Positions 1-8,483 of a stretch of 64,000 nt of DNA are shown here, one piece after another. A model generated the notes under the pieces. It did not search any database and was not told the DNA's origin. It saw only the letters and a list, made by a program, of their open reading frames with translations. Origin of the DNA: an uncultured Eubacteriales bacterium. Its GTDB lineage: Bacteria; Bacillota; Clostridia; Lachnospirales; Cellulosilyticaceae. The stretch's first letter is position 1. Each line of letters begins with the position of its first letter. The position numbers and the translations under genes were made by a program. The stretch spans positions 186,001 to 250,000 of the forward strand of contig URVM01000004.1 of assembly GCA_900551325.1 (NCBI GenBank). The letters run 5' to 3'.

Positions 1-1023
1 ACTATAACTCTCTACATTATCATCTGTATACACTAGATCCGCTCCACCACTTTTAGCTGAGGCACCATTTGGTCCCCCCATTCCTTGTGGCGGCATCTGC
101 ATACCTCCTTCTGGCATTTCCATCCCCTCTGTTGGTATTTGCATTTCTCCTTGTGGTGCTTGCATCCCTTCTGGTGGTGCTTGTATTTCTCCTTGTGGCG
201 CTTGCATATCTCCTTGCGATACTTGCATTCCTTCTTTTGAACCTCGTGTATCCTCTGATCCTACTTGAGATTGTTCAATGTTGTTAGTTGTTTTCGTATC
301 TGTAGTATTTGTTCTTTTTTGATTCTCTCCTTGTTGGTTTGGCATACCCATTTTTTCACCTTTAGGCATATCGACTTTACCCATGCCACCACCATTCATA
401 CCCATAGTTTCTGGTTTATAAAGCTCACCGTAGTTGGTTCCAAAGTTGCGGGTTGCAAAGGATTCTTCCATTCCTTCAAGTGCCAAATATAATCCCCAAG
501 GTTCACCATTCACATTAATTTGTGTATAAGAATATAAAGGTGTTACCATTCCTAAGTAACTCATTAAGTCATATGAAAGATACTCTTTCATACTTGTTGC
601 ATCTTTAAAATTATTATTAAGTACAAGCTTATCTAGTCCATAATAAGTTTGCCCTTTTACATAATGGTCAAATTCAATCTTAAAGCTTAGACGGTCCGTA
701 TCTGGGTCATTTACAACTTCCGTTAAACTTGTATTACCTTTTGGTCTAATACCTACGTTATAATAGGTTTCACCATTAATTGTTACATCACACTTTACAT
801 ATTCTTCTTGTAGTGCATTTTCTATCATTTGGTTCCACGTAGCTTCATCTATTTTTATATCCACTGTACTTACTTTTTCTTTATCAAAAAGCTTTGTTTC
901 ATATTCATAAGTTGTCACACTATCTTCTATAGGTTGTGGGACAAAGAAAGTAAGGACGGTAAATAAAAGGGCTACGACAACACTTATTATGACTCCTTTA
1001 TTAAAATAAGGATTTGTTATCAT
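1..1023 (-). CDS. cotH: CotH kinase family protein (partial, C-terminus off window)
   Basis: The reading frame runs from ATG at 1023 to the window edge (341 codons, no stop), so the C-terminus is missing. A membrane anchor lies at about residues 10-30. It is followed by a CotH-type region with motifs such as VGIRPKGNTS, FKIEFDHY and LDKLVLNNNF. Next comes a low-complexity Met/Gly/Pro/Gln-rich insert made of repeated MQAPQGE/MQMPPQG-like units. CotH proteins are spore-coat-associated atypical protein kinases in Bacillus, but secreted CotH-like proteins with Met/Gly/Pro inserts are also common in Clostridia next to DUF4956 and VTC genes, as here. It lies 15 bp after the DUF4956 gene with an AGGTGG ribosome site, so it is the last visible gene of a VTC-DUF4956-cotH operon. 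Family call is firm; substrate unknown. Confidence 0.82.
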   Translation of the reverse strand, partial: MITNPYFNKGVIISVVVALLFTVLTFFVPQPIEDSVTTYEYETKLFDKEKVSTVDIKIDEATWNQMIENALQEEYVKCDVTINGETYYNVGIRPKGNTSLTEVVNDPDTDRLSFKIEFDHYVKGQTYYGLDKLVLNNNFKDATSMKEYLSYDLMSYLGMVTPLYSYTQINVNGEPWGLYLALEGMEESFATRNFGTNYGELYKPETMGMNGGGMGKVDMPKGEKMGMPNQQGENQKRTNTTDTKTTNNIEQSQVGSEDTRGSKEGMQVSQGDMQAPQGEIQAPPEGMQAPQGEMQIPTEGMEMPEGGMQMPPQGMGGPNGASAKSGGADLVYTDDNVESYS

Positions 1024-1038
1024 GGCATCTACCACCTA

Positions 1039-1710
1039 TCATCCCATATAGTCTCCATTGTAGCTTACAAGTACTGCACTTGTTACACCAGGTATATCTT
1101 GAATACGGTTTACAAATTGAGTTGTTGCATCTTTAAGACGTACTTCTACTGTAAGTTCAATTTGACTTGCTGTTACAGTTTTTGATTTAACCATATGTTT
1201 TTTTACACTTGATTGTATAGCACTTTGTACTTTTTCTTCTACGTCATCGCTCATACAGTTAATGACTAAAATATAAGGGTTGTCTGATGTTTTCTTATTT
1301 ACAAATAAAATCATAACGATCCCTATAAAGATAGAGCCAAATACTGCAAGTGGAATAATCCCTGCCCCTAGTACAATACCTACTGTAATAGACCAAAATA
1401 AGAAAGCAATATCAAGAGGTTCTTTAATAGCTGTCCTAAAACGAACAATAGAAAGTGCACCTACCATACCAAGTGAGAGCACAACATTACTTGTTACTGC
1501 TAAAATAATTAAAGTTGTAATTAAAGTCATAGCTATAAGTGATACACCAAAACTTGCTGAATACATAACACCATTAAAACTTTTCTTATATACCATAAAA
1601 ATGAAAAGCCCAAGTACAAAAGCAAGTCCTAGAGCAATCACCATATCTAGCATAGAAAAAGTAGACACCTTTTCTATGAAACTTGATTTAAAAATATCAT
1701 TAAATGTCAT
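1039..1710 (-). CDS. DUF4956 family integral membrane protein
   Basis: This 223-residue protein has about four hydrophobic segments between residues 20 and 135, then a soluble C-terminal domain of about 85 residues. The segment around SLGMVGALSIVRFRTAIKEP is the signature of DUF4956 proteins. The biochemical role is unknown. The family is repeatedly found with VTC-domain and CotH genes, which suggests a membrane partner of that system. The start has GAGGATG a few bases upstream. The gene sits between the VTC gene (236 bp upstream) and cotH (15 bp downstream). Confidence 0.8.
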   Translation of the reverse strand: MTFNDIFKSSFIEKVSTFSMLDMVIALGLAFVLGLFIFMVYKKSFNGVMYSASFGVSLIAMTLITTLIILAVTSNVVLSLGMVGALSIVRFRTAIKEPLDIAFLFWSITVGIVLGAGIIPLAVFGSIFIGIVMILFVNKKTSDNPYILVINCMSDDVEEKVQSAIQSSVKKHMVKSKTVTASQIELTVEVRLKDATTQFVNRIQDIPGVTSAVLVSYNGDYMG

Positions 1711-1946
1711 TTTTCATCCTCTATTCTATTTATTAATTGTTATTCTTAGTTTTTCTTTCTAATTCTTATATTGTTATCTTGTGTTTCTTTGTCTTATATT
1801 TTTTATTTCTTAATTCTTATACTTTTTATTTCTTACTCGCTATATCTTACTTTCTATAGCTCCTCTATCTTCTGTATAAATTTCGTATTTCATATACCTA
1901 TTTGCATTACATACGTTTCTTTAGCTTTACTATTTACTTGTATTTC
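1711..1946. other. Purine/pyrimidine-biased low-complexity spacer
   Basis: This 236-bp spacer between the VTC and DUF4956 genes is extremely T-rich on the + strand (purine-rich in the transcript of the flanking genes). It carries degenerate repeats of the type TTCTTAT/TTTCTTA. No hairpin terminator or convincing gene was seen. Open frames across it are by-products of the skewed composition. Confidence 0.5.
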
Positions 1947-2648
1947 TTATCCATACATTCTACAAACAGCATATTTAGAATAGGCCCCATGTCTTCTACT
2001 TCCCATCTGAATAATATCTGTTATAATTTCTGGAATAAAATCATCATATTTTACTTCTAGAATAATAACTCCATTAGTATCCGTATGTATGGTTGGGGTT
2101 TCTAAATCAAATAGATTTTTTGCATATAAACCTGTACGAATATCTTGGTCAATTGTAATACGTACATTACCAGCTTTATATACAAAAGGTTCACGCTTAT
2201 AGTCTACTAAGGTTCTAGGTCTAAGCTGTTCATAATGCATCTTTGTATAAAGTTCTAGTATGAGAGGGTCCCCTGCATATTTCATCCATTCAAGATCCCC
2301 TTCTAATAAACATTCACATTGAGTTTTTGTAATAGATGTAGCTTGTTTATTACAAAGTCCATTGCACTTACTTTTCTTTTCTAATTTAATATAGGAAAAA
2401 TCTTTGTTATAATAGCGAATACGAAACTTCTCCCTATTATTTACGCCATCTATTTTTTCTCTTAGTGCTTTGTCATGAATATTGTCAAAGTAGAGACTAC
2501 GTATGTGATAAGCTCCATCTGGTCCCACATTTTTATCTGGTTGTGTCACAACTTTTAATCTACTTTTTATAGCATAATAATCTGATAAATTGATGGCAAA
2601 TTTTAGTTCATGTCTAAACTTCAGTTTTTCTTTAGGATTTTCTTTCAA
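1947..2648 (-). CDS. Polyphosphate polymerase (VTC) domain-containing protein
   Basis: This 233-residue soluble protein matches the VTC fold (a CYTH-like tunnel enzyme; in yeast Vtc4 it makes polyphosphate from ATP). The expected basic and acidic tunnel residues are visible: KFRHELKF at the N-terminus, REKFRIRYY, KLEKKSK, then VRITIDQDIR, ILEVKYD and SKYAVC near the end. It is a bare VTC domain without SPX or membrane segments. Membrane function may come from the downstream DUF4956 protein. The start is TTG at 2648, supported by a GGCGGTGAT ribosome site; no in-frame ATG fits better. Catalytic output is inferred from the family. Confidence 0.85.
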   Translation of the reverse strand: MKENPKEKLKFRHELKFAINLSDYYAIKSRLKVVTQPDKNVGPDGAYHIRSLYFDNIHDKALREKIDGVNNREKFRIRYYNKDFSYIKLEKKSKCNGLCNKQATSITKTQCECLLEGDLEWMKYAGDPLILELYTKMHYEQLRPRTLVDYKREPFVYKAGNVRITIDQDIRTGLYAKNLFDLETPTIHTDTNGVIILEVKYDDFIPEIITDIIQMGSRRHGAYSKYAVCRMYG

Positions 2649-2730
2649 CCTTAATCACCGCCTTTCCTCTTCTTTATGTATATTAATAGGCTTATGTGAC
2701 GGTTAGCTGAACAAAAGCTGAAAATTAATT

Positions 2731-2777
2731 GAGGATTAGAACAAAACCTAGTTTATTTAGGTTTTATTCTAATCCTC
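2731..2777 (-). terminator. Intrinsic terminator of the two-component operon
   Basis: Long hairpin with arms GAGGATTAGAA and TTCTAATCCTC continuing into AAAACCTA/TAGGTTTT, starting immediately after the histidine kinase stop codon. It separates this operon from the VTC operon. Confidence 0.8.
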
Positions 2778-4274
2778 TTAGCTTTTTCTATTTAATTCCT
2801 TAAGTTCAAACCAAAAAGTACTACCCATACCTTTTGTACTTTCTAAACCATAAGCTGACTCATGGCATTCTAAAATATTTTTTACAATGGATAGACCAAG
2901 TCCTGTTCCTATAGCTGCCCGTTTATGATGTTTATCTACTTTATAGTAACGCTCCCATATATAAGGAATCTCACTAGCTTCTATACCTTCTCCTGTATCT
3001 ATAATCTCTATTCTAATCCTATCATCACCTATCCTACTTTGCTTAACCACTATCTTCTTATCTTTTCCTGTATAAGTAATAGCGTTATTAATAAGATTAT
3101 AAATAACTTGAGATAGCTTCACCTCATCAGCGTATACTATTACCTCTTCATCACTTATAAAGGTAATCTGATAACCTTCTTGCTGAGTAAGCTTTTCATA
3201 TCTTTTTAATATTTCTCTGATGCTACTTGTTAAATTAAACTTACTTAAGCTAAGGGAGATAGTTCCTGCTTGTAGTTTAGATAAGTCCAAAAGATCATTG
3301 ACAAGTGTGTTCAGTCTAGTGGCTTCATCTATAATGATTTGTACATTTTCTGGTGTATTTTCACCTGGCAAATCACGCATCATTTCGCTATAGCCTGTAA
3401 TCATGGTTAGGGGTGTCTTTAAGTCATGGGATACATTAGCTATAAGCTCCCTTCTTAGCTTTTCTACCTTTGAAAGTTCACTTGCTGCATAATTTAGGGT
3501 GTTGTTTAGCTCTATAATTTCTAAATAGCCCTTACCTTTAAACTGAATATCATATTTTCCACGTGCCAGCTCACCTGCTGTATGATTAATCTCAATAATA
3601 GGCTTTGAAATTTTCTTTGAGATAAAAAGTGCTAAGCCTATAGCCAAAATAACTAAAATACCTGTAATATAGATTAGTTGTACTCTTAATGTATCAACTG
3701 TTGCATCTATAGGTGTAATATTGGTACTTAATAGAAGAAGTACATTTAATCCATCACTTCTTGTAACCATTTTTGTATAAAGAATACTTTCCATCTTATC
3801 CCTTCTAGGTGGTGGAAATTTATTCATCCTCATGGCCTCTTCTTTAGTAAGCCCCATCACATCAAGAGGAGATATTTCTCTCTTGTCAACATCCTGTCCG
3901 AATATTTCTAGCTTCGTACCCCCTTCTAATAGAGTAATCAGATAACAGTTTGCTAAATCTTCTCTAGACATATGAGTCAGAAGAACATCCGGTGCAATAT
4001 CTACCTTACTCAATGTATCTCCACTAGCATCCACAATCTTAATAGAAATATCATTTTGACGAGCTAACTGCTCCATAAGTTCTTCAAGGTTTTCATAATC
4101 AATATTCTTTGCTAGGCTATTTGCTGCCTTTTCAATACTTTGAAGCTTAATCCCTTTATAAAAACGCTCTAAAGATACAATTTGAAAGAGCCATAGTATG
4201 CCTAACATAATGGCTACAAACCCGATTAAATAAATATATAATTTCCATTTTATACTTAGTTTATCAAGCTTCAA
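2778..4274 (-). CDS. Sensor histidine kinase of a two-component system
   Basis: 498-residue classical membrane kinase. Transmembrane segments lie at about 13-33 and 198-218, flanking an extracytoplasmic sensor region. A HAMP domain follows (about 220-270), then a HisKA domain with the phospho-acceptor His at about 283 (NVSHDLKTPL). The HATPase domain has the N box (NLINNAITY) and the DTGEGI and GTGLGLSIVKN glycine boxes. The start is TTG at 4274, overlapping the last codons of the response regulator gene by 11 bp behind a strong GGGGTGGGG ribosome site, so translation is probably coupled. The signal is unknown. It pairs with the OmpR-type regulator encoded immediately upstream. Confidence 0.93.
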   Translation of the reverse strand: MKLDKLSIKWKLYIYLIGFVAIMLGILWLFQIVSLERFYKGIKLQSIEKAANSLAKNIDYENLEELMEQLARQNDISIKIVDASGDTLSKVDIAPDVLLTHMSREDLANCYLITLLEGGTKLEIFGQDVDKREISPLDVMGLTKEEAMRMNKFPPPRRDKMESILYTKMVTRSDGLNVLLLLSTNITPIDATVDTLRVQLIYITGILVILAIGLALFISKKISKPIIEINHTAGELARGKYDIQFKGKGYLEIIELNNTLNYAASELSKVEKLRRELIANVSHDLKTPLTMITGYSEMMRDLPGENTPENVQIIIDEATRLNTLVNDLLDLSKLQAGTISLSLSKFNLTSSIREILKRYEKLTQQEGYQITFISDEEVIVYADEVKLSQVIYNLINNAITYTGKDKKIVVKQSRIGDDRIRIEIIDTGEGIEASEIPYIWERYYKVDKHHKRAAIGTGLGLSIVKNILECHESAYGLESTKGMGSTFWFELKELNRKS

Positions 4275-4938
4275 AACGATACCCCACCCCTCTTAAAGTA
4301 ACAATATATTTACTATATTCTCCTAAGCTTTTTCTAAGAAGCTTAATATGGGTATCTAGTGTTCTATCATCTCCGTAAAAGTCATATCCCCAAACTTGAT
4401 TAATAAGCTGCTCTCTTTTTAAAGCAATGCCTCTATTTCTTACTAAGTAAAAGAACAGCTCATATTCTTTAGGTGACATATCTATACGCTCTCCATCAAT
4501 ATAAACAAGACGACCTGTAAAATCCACACTTAACCCTTCAAAATTTACAATCTCCTTTTCAGGACACTCTTCATTTTTCTTACTACGTTTTAAAACAGCT
4601 TGTACACGCATCATCAGTTCTTTAGGTGAAAAAGGTTTTACCACATAGTCATCTATACCTATTTCAAAACCATGTATTTTATCATATTCCTCACCACGAG
4701 CTGAAAGCATAATAATAGGGATTTGACTAGTTTTACGAATAACCCTGCAAGCAGAAAAGCCATCTAACTCTGGCATCATAATATCCATAATAATTAAGTC
4801 AAACTCAGTTTCTTCACATTTTTTAATGGCTTCCATTCCATCACTAGCTTCTACTACTTGGTAGCCTTCAAATAAAGCATATTTTTTTATCATTTCACGG
4901 ATTTTATCCTCATCATCTACAACTAATAACTTATACAT
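4264..4938 (-). CDS. OmpR/PhoB-type response regulator
   Basis: Receiver domain with acidic pocket VVDDED, phospho-acceptor Asp52 (LIIMDIMMPELDG), the conserved Ser/Thr region (MLSARGE) and Lys (VVKPFSP). It is followed by a winged-helix DNA-binding domain with EYELFFYLVRN, REQLINQVWGY and TLDTHIKLLRKSLG. I place the start at ATG 4938 (MYKLLVVDDED, 224 aa) because AGAGG sits just upstream. The longer frame from 4989 adds 17 residues not typical of the family. First gene of the two-gene operon with the kinase. Targets cannot be read from the sequence. Confidence 0.93.
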   Translation of the reverse strand: MYKLLVVDDEDKIREMIKKYALFEGYQVVEASDGMEAIKKCEETEFDLIIMDIMMPELDGFSACRVIRKTSQIPIIMLSARGEEYDKIHGFEIGIDDYVVKPFSPKELMMRVQAVLKRSKKNEECPEKEIVNFEGLSVDFTGRLVYIDGERIDMSPKEYELFFYLVRNRGIALKREQLINQVWGYDFYGDDRTLDTHIKLLRKSLGEYSKYIVTLRGVGYRFEA

Positions 4939-5074
4939 GTTTAACCTCTTTCTTACAATCTCATCCTTATTATACAATACACCAAACATACATAGGTGAT
5001 GGTTATGTGAAATTTAAATTTCATATTATGAGGTAGGAATCCAAAATTTTTCTTAATAATATCATCTTAATAAT

Positions 5075-5106
5075 AAAGGAAGATAGTCCTTAGGCCATCT
5101 TCCTTT
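5075..5106 (-). terminator. Intrinsic terminator
   Basis: Arms AAAGGAAGAT and ATCTTCCTTT around a short loop, 14 bp past the stop of the PH-domain gene, followed on the minus strand by a T-rich stretch. Confidence 0.75.
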
Positions 5107-5119
5107 ATGTAGTCATTTT

Positions 5120-5737
5120 TTAATTATTAATATAAAGTTTGAAGATCTCTGTATAATCTTCCTTAATATATTTCTTGTTAGATTCCATAAGCCATTCAAA
5201 AGCCTTTTCATTAACTTGGCTAAATTCTGATGCAAGGCTAGCTTCACCCATATGCTTTGTACCTGCAAGCACTTTTGCTGCAAGTTCTAAGCTTTGATGT
5301 GCTTCATTTAAATGTTTCTTATTCTTTTTCATAATCATAGACATTTTATGAAGAGCTTTATAAAGGTCTTTAAGTGCTTCAATCTGTCTTTTATCTACAT
5401 CAATGGAGAACTCTACATCTCCGATTGTAAATTTAATTTCTACATCTAAGTCTACAGTTCCTGCTGTTTCAAGACGCACATTAGAAATCATATAGTGACA
5501 GTAATCATAACGATGGAGTTGTCTTTTTGAGCTAACTGCTGATGTACCATCTAAATGAATAAATGCTAAATTAGTAAAACAATATTCATCTGTTTTAGAT
5601 TTAATTAAAAAGAAAATCTGCTCACCATCCTCATGGAAAATATAATCATCAGAACTTACCTTATCGAAATCTTTCGGGTCAATAATAGATCCAATATCAC
5701 TGAGTCCAAATGCATCTGCTGCTAAACGTTTAAGCAT
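5120..5737 (-). CDS. Bacterial PH domain protein, YvbH-like
   Basis: 205-residue soluble protein. Residues about 1-125 form a bacterial pleckstrin-homology type domain (MLKRLAADAFGLSDIG, then alternating beta-strand pattern with FTNLAFIHLDGTSAVSSKR). The rest is helical and resembles the YvbH oligomerisation region of Bacillus (GEASLASEFSQVNEKAFEWL). The function of the family is not established. Monocistronic, with an AGGAGG-type ribosome site and its own terminator. Confidence 0.7.
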   Translation of the reverse strand: MLKRLAADAFGLSDIGSIIDPKDFDKVSSDDYIFHEDGEQIFFLIKSKTDEYCFTNLAFIHLDGTSAVSSKRQLHRYDYCHYMISNVRLETAGTVDLDVEIKFTIGDVEFSIDVDKRQIEALKDLYKALHKMSMIMKKNKKHLNEAHQSLELAAKVLAGTKHMGEASLASEFSQVNEKAFEWLMESNKKYIKEDYTEIFKLYINN

Positions 5738-5864
5738 CTTTCTTCCTCCTAGTCTTACAAAATATTACATAGTGCTATTATAGCATATCTATATCTACTT
5801 AATCATTAAACTTATCATATATAATTGTGTAAACTTCTATTACCCGTTATTAGTCCCAATAAAT

Positions 5865-5914
5865 AAAAGGCCCTATATATCTAGAAATTCTAATCTAGTT
5901 ACATAGGACCTTTA
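5865..5914 (-). terminator. Intrinsic terminator (imperfect)
   Basis: AAAGG(C)CCTAT and ATAGG(A)CCTTT arms flank a secondary hairpin (CTAGA/TCTAG type). It lies just beyond the stop of the small coiled-coil gene. Confidence 0.6.
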
Positions 5915-5934
5915 TACCCATAAATATTTTTTTA

Positions 5935-6144
5935 TTAATGAAGAAGATCTTTGACTTCTTGTTTCACTTCTTCTTTCATTTCTTCATAATTATGACGTAT
6001 TTTTTCCATTTTATTTTCTATACGTTGTTTGTTTATTTCGTGCTTCATTTCATGACTTACGTTTTTTGCTGCAAGTTTTGTTACTTCTACAGCATCTTTC
6101 ATTTCTTCTTTAGCTTTCTTTGTCATGTCTTTTATAAATGCCAT
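5935..6144 (-). CDS. Small charged coiled-coil protein, unknown
   Basis: A 69-residue protein starting MAFIKDMTKKAKEEM, very rich in Lys and Glu, with heptad-like spacing over nearly its whole length and no membrane segment. GGAAGG lies nine bases before the ATG at 6144. The upstream ATG at 6153 would abut the GGAAGG directly, so the shorter start is preferred. The opposite-strand frame over the same bases is Phe-rich and is taken as its shadow. No family recognised; it could be a stress or scaffold-type small protein, but nothing here shows that. Confidence 0.55.
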   Translation of the reverse strand: MAFIKDMTKKAKEEMKDAVEVTKLAAKNVSHEMKHEINKQRIENKMEKIRHNYEEMKEEVKQEVKDLLH

Positions 6145-6194
6145 ATTCTTCATCCTTCCGGTAGAGTATATTAAGTGTCCTTATTATGTACTGG

Positions 6195-6506
6195 CTACTT
6201 CTTTTTTATACCCATTTGAATATAGCCTTCTTCTTTCATTAGAAAAAGTTTGTGATCCTTTAATTCTAATTCAAAGTTGCTAAAGCTAGAGCCAAGATCT
6301 ACATCTCTTAAAATATGAATCGTCACCTTTGTACTATAAGGTGATGTACGTACTAAAACAGCACGAGACTTTGGAAATTGAATACGAGATGTAAGTGGAT
6401 GTTCTATATCTAAATTCACAGGATAGGAAAAAGTTTCAATAAAATAATCTATATCTTCTCCCCGTTGAATAGGTCTTGCTTCTAAATTAGTTTCTATATC
6501 TTTCAT
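6195..6506 (-). CDS. Hypothetical protein
   Basis: 103 residues, predicted soluble, mixed alpha/beta with no recognised motif and a basic C-terminus ending IKKK. An AGGAGG-type site precedes the ATG at 6506. It lies between the small coiled-coil gene (51 bp away) and the GNAT gene (71 bp away) on the same strand. The reading frame has codon use like its neighbours, so I take it as real, function unknown. Confidence 0.6.
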   Translation of the reverse strand: MKDIETNLEARPIQRGEDIDYFIETFSYPVNLDIEHPLTSRIQFPKSRAVLVRTSPYSTKVTIHILRDVDLGSSFSNFELELKDHKLFLMKEEGYIQMGIKKK

Positions 6507-6577
6507 CCCTATTCCTCCTTCTGAGCTTCCTTAATCTATCTATTACTTTATAATGTGTCTTAGTTCCACCTGTCGTT

Positions 6578-7027
6578 TTATAGATCTATAGTCATTTGCT
6601 TATAATCTAAATCTTCAAAGCCTAGTCGTTTATAAAGTTTTACTGCACCTACATTAGACTCTGTTACTTCTAAACGGAATCTTTTAGCTGTCTTATTATA
6701 AGTTTCAAAAAGCCATTTAAAGAAGGCTTCACCTAGTCCATTTCCTCTAAACTCTTCATTAATGAAAAGTTCCTCACACCAAACAACAAGTCCACCTACT
6801 TCATTAGAATAAGTAAAGGCAAGTAAACCATAACCTGCTACTTGTCCATCACATTCTATAATAAGACCACGACAAAATGGATCTTTAGCTAAACATTTGC
6901 TAAAAGTAAGTTCTAACTGCTCATCAGAAATACTATGAAGTACGGCTGGAGAATGATACATGGCCTTACTCATTACCTTATAAATTTCTAAATCTTTTTG
7001 TTCAAAATCACGAATCATTTTTGTCAC
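6578..7027 (-). CDS. GNAT family N-acetyltransferase
   Basis: 149 residues with the GNAT fold. A central beta strand leads to the acetyl-CoA pyrophosphate loop RGNGLGEAFF after ELFINEEF, and the C-terminal strand carries VGAVKLYKRLGFE. GNAT enzymes move an acetyl group from acetyl-CoA to an amine. The acceptor cannot be predicted. Standard length for the family. Probably monocistronic. Confidence 0.88.
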   Translation of the reverse strand: MTKMIRDFEQKDLEIYKVMSKAMYHSPAVLHSISDEQLELTFSKCLAKDPFCRGLIIECDGQVAGYGLLAFTYSNEVGGLVVWCEELFINEEFRGNGLGEAFFKWLFETYNKTAKRFRLEVTESNVGAVKLYKRLGFEDLDYKQMTIDL

Positions 7028-7078
7028 TCCTTTGCTGCTTCAACCTTACACTTTTTAACCCTTTATGTCAAGTTTCCA

Positions 7079-7738
7079 CTACCCTTTATAATCGTTTAAA
7101 CAAGCAATTACCTTACTTTGTCTACGTTTAGCTGCTTCATAGTTACTACTAAGAGCGTACTTACTTGGTGCTTGTGGCAAACCTGCAAGTAAAGTAGCTT
7201 CATCAAAACTTAGTTCCTCTGGTGACTTATTAAAGTAGCCTTCACTTGCTTCTTTAATACCTGTATAACCATCCCCATAGTAAATCACATTCACATAAAG
7301 TTCTAAAATTTCATCCTTACTGTATTCTCTTTCAATATGACTTGCCATAAAAAGTTCTTCTACCTTGCGCATAAGCTTTTTATCTCTTGTAAAATACATA
7401 TTTTTAGCCAATTGCTGTGTAATCGTACTTCCTCCTTCAACCCACTTACCTTCCTTTAAATTAGTAAGTACTGCACGTGTTAAAGAAATAGGATCAATAG
7501 CACCGTGATTATAAAAACGCTTATCCTCTGTTGCTACAATAGCATCTAAAAACTGTTTATTTATCTTATCTATTGTTACATAATCTTCATCTTGTTGAAT
7601 ACTTATAACCTTTTCTTCTAAAGGTATCTCATCTATTTTATCAGTATAACCCATATAGCCTACACTCATGACCAAAAATAAAAGACATATTCCTAATACC
7701 ATCCCTAACTTAAAAATCTGCCCAATAAACTTTCTCAT
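7079..7738 (-). CDS. Monofunctional GT51 peptidoglycan glycosyltransferase
   Basis: 219-residue membrane-anchored enzyme that polymerises lipid II into glycan strands. One transmembrane segment (about 10-30) is followed by the GT51 domain. Catalytic Glu71 lies in ATEDKRFYNHG, the second motif is GGSTITQQLAKN, then KVEELFMASHIE, EILELYVNVIYYG and ATLLAGLPQAPSKY. The transpeptidase half of class A penicillin-binding proteins is absent and the frame stops just after the GT51 domain, as in MtgA/SgtA-type enzymes. No obvious operon partner. Confidence 0.9.
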   Translation of the reverse strand: MRKFIGQIFKLGMVLGICLLFLVMSVGYMGYTDKIDEIPLEEKVISIQQDEDYVTIDKINKQFLDAIVATEDKRFYNHGAIDPISLTRAVLTNLKEGKWVEGGSTITQQLAKNMYFTRDKKLMRKVEELFMASHIEREYSKDEILELYVNVIYYGDGYTGIKEASEGYFNKSPEELSFDEATLLAGLPQAPSKYALSSNYEAAKRRQSKVIACLNDYKG

Positions 7739-8051
7739 ATAATCCCTCCTTTTCCTACTATGATCTCATTATACTTGATAATTCTTAAAATACACCTTCA
7801 TTTATGTAACAGAAATCTTACATTTTCTTAAGATTAGATTCTTTTTAGTTAGCTTTCCCTTTATTTAACTGTCTTAAACTATTAAAAGCATAAGCTTACA
7901 TCTATAATAAAACTTCTAATAAAATTTATTATGAAGTTTTAAGCAAATAAAAAGAAACTATTAGGTTGCTCGCCTAAATAGTTTCTTCATTATACTCATA
8001 ATTTTATTCATATCCATTACTTTTATCAATGATGTGCTGTTATTTTTATTC
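7739..8051. other. Gene-free intergenic region with hairpins
   Basis: About 310 bp, AT-rich. It contains a hairpin near 7910-7940 (AAACTTC/GAAGTTT arms) and the terminator of the gene pair at 8052-8824. No coding potential seen. Confidence 0.5.
7952..7987 (-). terminator. Intrinsic terminator
   Basis: AAGAAACTATTAGG and CCTAAATAGTTTCTT arms with a seven-base loop, followed by T-rich sequence on the minus strand, downstream of the gene ending at 8052. Confidence 0.8.
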
Positions 8052-8483
8052 TTAATATCCCATTTCCTCTAGTATAGAAAATAGGACACGAACACGCTCA
8101 CCTATTAAATCACCTTGGTTACTAATAGCTTTTGAAAGTTCATCTATATTCATATCAATATTTTCATTTTCTGTACATACTTCTAATGTCATACCACTAC
8201 CTTGTAGTCCTATTCTTTTTACAACAGGGTTGCTTGGATCGTATAATTTAGGATAACGATAAGCCTCTTGAAAATACTCAAGGGTACTACTAGCTGCAAT
8301 GGCTAAATCCAGTACTCTATGAAATGGAAGAACCATTTCTTTATCTTCTTCTTGTATCTTCATAAAAATTTCTCCATCTTCACAACCTATAGATACTTGC
8401 TTTTCCTTTTTACTATAAACTTCTCTACCATCTACATTGTCATAATCACTTGCTTTTAAAACCACATTTTTATTCTTTTCCAT
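8052..8483 (-). CDS. Hypothetical protein, coupled to a GIY-YIG-like gene
   Basis: 143 residues, acidic, soluble, no recognised domain. The centre carries VLPFHRVLDLAIAASSTLEYFQEAYRYP and the end is a helix (GERVRVLFSILEEMGY). Its ATG shares one base with the stop of the upstream gene (TAATG), so the two products are probably made in fixed ratio. Function unknown. Confidence 0.65.
   Translation of the reverse strand: MEKNKNVVLKASDYDNVDGREVYSKKEKQVSIGCEDGEIFMKIQEEDKEMVLPFHRVLDLAIAASSTLEYFQEAYRYPKLYDPSNPVVKRIGLQGSGMTLEVCTENENIDMNIDELSKAISNQGDLIGERVRVLFSILEEMGY

Noticed and set aside
69..492. Open frames on the + strand at the window start
   Set aside because: They are hydrophobic shadows of the repeat-rich CotH gene on the minus strand and have no ribosome site.
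1771..1983. A 70-residue hydrophobic frame on the + strand
   Set aside because: Arises from the T-rich spacer and overlaps the end of the VTC gene; no ribosome site or family match.
5938..6174. Phe-rich 78-residue frame on the + strand
   Set aside because: Mirror of the Lys/Glu-rich small gene on the minus strand, which has the better ribosome site and terminator.
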